Below, one piece after another: positions 60,731 to 64,000 of a stretch of 64,000 nt of DNA. The notes under the pieces are model-generated. The model searched no databases, was not told the DNA's origin, and saw only the letters and a list, made by a program, of their open reading frames with translations. Source of the stretch: Verrucomicrobiia bacterium. GTDB taxonomy: Bacteria; Verrucomicrobiota; Verrucomicrobiia; Limisphaerales; JADLHS01. Position 1 is the first letter of the stretch. Every line of letters begins with the position of its first letter. Location: the NCBI GenBank assembly GCA_026125285.1, contig JAHCLO010000009.1:62001-126000 (forward strand), given 5' to 3'. A program made the position numbers and the translations under genes.

Positions 60731-60925
60731 GAGCGGAGGTTCGCCCAGGCCACAGTTGGCAACAGTTACCTTGGATGATCTGTAGCGGACCAGCGGGCAC
60801 GGCTTTGGCCTCGGTATTTTAAGGTCATCTCATCATCAACGGGAAGCGGTCAACAGTAACAAATCTGTCCCCGACGGAGCGGAGGCGGTGCATGGCGCAA
60901 GCTCCGGCAGGGAAGATGGCAGGAA

Positions 60926-61495
60926 TCACTCCCGATGCATGGACCGGAGAATCTTGAGGCCGAACCGTTCATCCGGCGACAACACCCGGCCGTGCGCCTT
61001 CAATTCGTGCAGCGCGGCCAGGGTCATGCAGAAATCCACCGCACTGAACGGGCGACCGCGCACCACGCGCTCCCGCCAGCGGTTCTCATCCGCGACTTCC
61101 TCAATTTCTTCAGCATGGCCGGGATGAAATGAAATCAGCCAGTCGTCGCGCCGCACGTATCCGTCGGCTTCGCCTTTCGGCTCGAACCAGGCATCGCAAA
61201 GCAGCAGGCAGACCGAGCGTCCGCGGTTCGCGCCGAGACGATAGAAGACCACGCGCTCGTCCGTCTCGGCAAAATGATGATACGCTACTTTCGCGTCCTC
61301 GACCGAATGGGGAGTGAACCGTGTCTGGAACCCCAGCTTGACGCCCGCCGCCCCGGCCGGATCCTGCTCGAAACAAAGATTCTCCTGGAGAATCCAAACC
61401 AACTCGGTAGCAAACCCGCGCGACTGCAGCAAGGTCTTCCAAGCTTCGAGAGCGTCTTCAAATACCGGACGATGATAGCGATGAGCGGTTGCCAT
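60926..61495 (-). CDS. Conserved protein of unknown function
   Basis: 189 residues from the ATG at 61495 (MATAHRYHRPVFEDALEAWK). Soluble and acidic, with phrases GFATELVWILQENLCFEQDP, YHHFAETDERVVFYRLGANR, CLLLCDAWFEPKGEADGYVR. No domain recognised. It is convergent with the phosphatase gene and divergent from the nucleoside transporter. Confidence 0.65.
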   Translation of the reverse strand: MATAHRYHRPVFEDALEAWKTLLQSRGFATELVWILQENLCFEQDPAGAAGVKLGFQTRFTPHSVEDAKVAYHHFAETDERVVFYRLGANRGRSVCLLLCDAWFEPKGEADGYVRRDDWLISFHPGHAEEIEEVADENRWRERVVRGRPFSAVDFCMTLAALHELKAHGRVLSPDERFGLKILRSMHRE

Positions 61496-61671
61496 GAGCA
61501 GATTAGGACGGATAGCACCCGAGCCAGTCAATAAAAAGCTCGGGGGCGGGCGGGATTTCCACCTGGCGCGACCACCCGGGGGGGTCGGGGAATCTTGAGA
61601 AGCAAGTTCCGCAGAAGTCTCTGGTTACTCAAACCTCGACTCGAAATCGCCATCTCATTAACGTCCGCGCC

Positions 61672-62916
61672 ATGGAACTCAAGTTCGTCAGCCTGCTGGG
61701 GTTGGTGGTTTTCGTTGGACTCGCTTGGGCGCTGTCCTATCACCGCAAGCAGTTTCCCTGGCGGACGGTCCTCAGCGGCCTGGCGCTGCAATTGAGTTTC
61801 GCCCTGCTCATCCTCAAGACGCAGCCCGGCCGGGAGGTGTTTGCTTTCGCCCAAACGGCGGCGCAGAAACTCATCGAAGTTTCCATTGAGGGCGCGAAGA
61901 TGGTGTTTGGCCCGCTCGCCAACGAGGTGCTCCTGACCGAGAAGCTTGGGCCCGGCAACGCGTTCATTTTCGTGGTGACGGTGTCAGCCACGATCATTGT
62001 CGTCTCGGCCATCTCCGCTTTGCTCTACCACTGGGGAGTGTTGCAACTCATCGTGCGCGGTGCGGCTTGGGTCATGCAGCGCGTGATGGGAACCAGCGGC
62101 AGCGAAAGTCTGGCGGCAGCCGCAAACATTTTCATGGGCCAGACCGAAGCGCCGCTGGTGGTGCGTCCCTATCTCTCCCGCATGACCCAGAGCGAAATCA
62201 TGGCGTTAATGACCGGCGGCATGGCGACCATAGCGGGTGGCGTACTCGCGGCCTATGTGTCGTTCGGCATGGACGCCGGCCATCTGCTCACCGCCTCGGT
62301 AATGAGCGCCCCGGCGGCGTTGGTGATGGCCAAGATCCTCCTGCCGGAAACCGAAAAGAGTGAGACGGCCGCCGGCGCATCCGCCAAGGTGGAACGAGAG
62401 ACGGCGAACGGTCTGGATGCGCTGTGTCATGGCGCGAGCGAGGGCATGAAACTCTCGCTGAATGTCATGGCGATGTTGATTGCGTTCGTCGCCGTCGTGG
62501 CGCTGGCAAATTTCCTGATCGCTTGGCCGCAACGCAGCCTCGGCGTGGTGGACCCCATCACCTTGGAACGCCTGGTTGGCTGGCTCAATGCACCGTTCGC
62601 CTGGCTGCTGGGCGTGCCGGGCAAGGATTGCCTGGCGGTCGGCCAGGTGCTGGGTGAACGGATCGTGCTAAATGAATTCATCGGCTATTTCACGCTCAAG
62701 GACTTGAAGGAAACCCTTGATCCGCGCAGTTTCACCATCGCCACCTACGCGCTCTGTGGCTTTGCCAACTTCGCGAGTATTGCCATCCAGATCGGGGGCA
62801 TCGGTTCACTTGTGCCCAGCCGGCGTGCCGACCTGGCCAAGCTTGGTTTGCGAGCCATGCTGGGTGGCCTGCTTGCGAGTTACTTGACCGCCACAATTGC
62901 GGGGTTGCTCCTGTAA
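61672..62916 (+). CDS. Concentrative nucleoside transporter (CNT/NupC family)
   Basis: 414 residues with about ten membrane segments. Family signatures: FPWRTVLSGLALQLSFALLI, VFGPLANEVLLTEKLGPGNA, ANIFMGQTEAPLVVRPYL with the GQTEAPL loop, MTGGMATIAGGVLAAYVSFG, and KDLKETLDPRSFTIATYALC GFANFAS near the end. It imports nucleosides with Na+ or H+. Single gene. Confidence 0.95.
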   Translation: MELKFVSLLGLVVFVGLAWALSYHRKQFPWRTVLSGLALQLSFALLILKTQPGREVFAFAQTAAQKLIEVSIEGAKMVFGPLANEVLLTEKLGPGNAFIFVVTVSATIIVVSAISALLYHWGVLQLIVRGAAWVMQRVMGTSGSESLAAAANIFMGQTEAPLVVRPYLSRMTQSEIMALMTGGMATIAGGVLAAYVSFGMDAGHLLTASVMSAPAALVMAKILLPETEKSETAAGASAKVERETANGLDALCHGASEGMKLSLNVMAMLIAFVAVVALANFLIAWPQRSLGVVDPITLERLVGWLNAPFAWLLGVPGKDCLAVGQVLGERIVLNEFIGYFTLKDLKETLDPRSFTIATYALCGFANFASIAIQIGGIGSLVPSRRADLAKLGLRAMLGGLLASYLTATIAGLLL

Positions 62917-63037
62917 CCAGTGTCTCCGGTAGCATTGTCCGTCTGCCCTTCCCAGGAGGTTTGTGTTTTTAGCTCATTTCGAAACGCGTCGCTCGGGGAT
63001 TTGCGGTCGCTGCCACAAGCTCCAATTCATGGCAGCG

Positions 63038-64000
63038 TCATTTCCAGTAATCGAGGTTGATTCCGGGAAACAGGTTGTCGCGGCTCTCGATACTGGCGAG
63101 CCACCGTTCATCCACGCGCGTGCTGGTCAACTGATCGTGCAACGCGATGAACCGCAGCAAGTGGTCCTTCACGCGTTGGCGCGCGTAATCGGGGCTGGTG
63201 CCCGTGCGCAGCATGAAGGGCCAGTCGCTGGCTTGGGCGAGCAGGAGTTCGCGCGCGGCCTGCTTGAGGGCCCGCTCGCGCAACGCGTCTGGCTTGGGGA
63301 AGCGCTGGACCAGATGGCTCATCCGCTCCTGGGCGATTTGCAGGTGGGGATGAATCCATTCGTTCTTCTCGTTCAACCACACGCGCCAGTAGCCTTCTTC
63401 GCCCCAGCTTGACGGACTGGGCGTGGCGATCTGGTTCGTCGGATGATGCCGCAGATAATCCTCCGGGGTGATGAGGGTGAAGGTCTGCTGGTCGTAGTGG
63501 GCCTTACGGACAAAGTAATTGAGGAACTCCGGCCCCTCATACCACCAGTGGCCGAACAACTCCGCGTCGTAGGGTGCGAGCACCAGCGGCGGGCGGTCGA
63601 GGATGCCGCTGACGTTCTGAATTTGTGCCACGCGCGCCGCCAGGAAATGTCCGGCGTGTTCCGCCGCCACGTGCAGCGCGGCGCGCCGGTCGTAAACGTG
63701 CTTTTCCGCGCCGGCGCCGGTGATGCTGAAATACTTCATCCCGGTGAACCCGCGATGTTCCGGCGAAGGCAGATGCGGCTTCACGTAGTCGAAATCGAGA
63801 TCGAAGCCGATGTCGCGGTAGAAGTCGCGATACCGGGGATCGCCCGGATAGCCTTCATGTTTGCTCCAGACCTGGCGGGAGGATTCCAGATCGCGGCCAA
63901 AGGCGGCGATGCCGTTGGGCGTGAAAACGGGCGCGAACACGCCGTAACGCGGACGCGGGCGCGCGTGCAGCACGCCGTGCGTGTCCACCATGAACCAGCG
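63038..64000 (-). CDS. GH57/DUF1957 alpha-glucan branching enzyme-like protein (5' end beyond the window)
   Basis: The visible C-terminal 320 residues contain HRGFTGMKYFSITG, LAPYDAELFGHWWYEGPEFL and the DUF1957 C-terminal helical domain (WRVWLNEKNEWIHPHLQIAQ; RELLLAQASDWPFMLRTGTS; LHDQLTSTRVDERWLASIES). In GH57 branching enzymes the Asp of YDAELFGHWW is catalytic. The enzyme makes alpha-1,6 branches in glycogen. The frame remains open to the window edge. Confidence 0.92.
   Translation of the reverse strand, partial: RWFMVDTHGVLHARPRPRYGVFAPVFTPNGIAAFGRDLESSRQVWSKHEGYPGDPRYRDFYRDIGFDLDFDYVKPHLPSPEHRGFTGMKYFSITGAGAEKHVYDRRAALHVAAEHAGHFLAARVAQIQNVSGILDRPPLVLAPYDAELFGHWWYEGPEFLNYFVRKAHYDQQTFTLITPEDYLRHHPTNQIATPSPSSWGEEGYWRVWLNEKNEWIHPHLQIAQERMSHLVQRFPKPDALRERALKQAARELLLAQASDWPFMLRTGTSPDYARQRVKDHLLRFIALHDQLTSTRVDERWLASIESRDNLFPGINLDYWK

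Noticed and set aside
1..64000. CRISPR arrays, rRNA and tRNA genes, intact insertion sequences, prophage genes
   Set aside because: I looked for regularly spaced repeats, T-loop sequences and transposase or phage structural genes and found none that hold up, other than the fragments listed.

Overview
The window looks like a chromosomal segment of a Verrucomicrobia-type bacterium, probably Pedosphaera/Limisphaerales-like. This is inference from gene content: PEP-CTERM secretion, two DUF1080 sugar-hydrolase-like proteins, a sialidase/DUF4855 protein, a large ECF sigma factor with a membrane-bound C-terminal extension, fasciclin proteins, many dispersed palindromic repeats, and start sites mostly without strong Shine-Dalgarno sequences. 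GC is high and there is no rRNA, tRNA, CRISPR array or intact insertion sequence that I can see.

Layout. 1-7.9 kb: end of an Mrp antiporter operon, a PEP-CTERM protein convergent with a LuxR-type regulator, a GH9 cellulase remnant, a two-gene unknown module, a transposase remnant, DJ-1/PfpI, DUF1080 and Sel1 proteins. 7.9-17.2 kb: housekeeping genes, namely a DinG-type helicase, a GlmU-like beta-helix protein, a sulfite-oxidase-like molybdoenzyme, cysteine desulfurase, dnaN (with DnaA-box-like sites upstream), Mrp ATPase, and pyrR-pyrB behind a clear PyrR-type attenuator. 17.3-29.8 kb: a long minus-strand block with a histidine kinase and response regulator, two coiled-coil envelope proteins that share a C-terminal domain, a SpmA-SpmB fusion, and a sigma factor whose extracytoplasmic domain is repeated in three secreted proteins encoded directly downstream. 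The kinase gene and the TPR/coiled-coil gene carry the same upstream box at almost the same distance from the start codon.

30.0-36.2 kb: a PerR/Fur-like regulator with its own 7-1-7 box, then sufB and sufC, separated by a PIN-toxin module that is bracketed by a second, divergent copy of the sufB 3' end; then gcvH, glutaredoxin and lipA (lipoyl/Fe-S metabolism). 36.4-49.5 kb: an active and an apparently inactive trypsin-like protease, sialidase/DUF4855, DciA-like protein, a GH42 beta-galactosidase with an altered acid/base residue, DUF1080, LysR, a methyltransferase and fasciclin proteins. 49.8-64 kb: CIA30/TspO pair, PAS protein, SDR-DUF2867, a stress cluster (zinc peptidase, HPF/RaiA-like, site-2 protease-CBS, TerB-DUF697), a GH28-like beta-helix protein, a purple-acid-phosphatase-like protein, a nucleoside transporter, and the end of a GH57/DUF1957 enzyme.

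The observations I rate highest are the sigma factor/secreted-paralogue operon (17.3-22.3 kb), the PIN module inserted at the sufB 3' end with a divergent duplicate (32.0-32.8 kb), the PyrR attenuator with an overlapping leader ORF (15.6-15.7 kb), and the shared operator of the two-component system and its neighbour.
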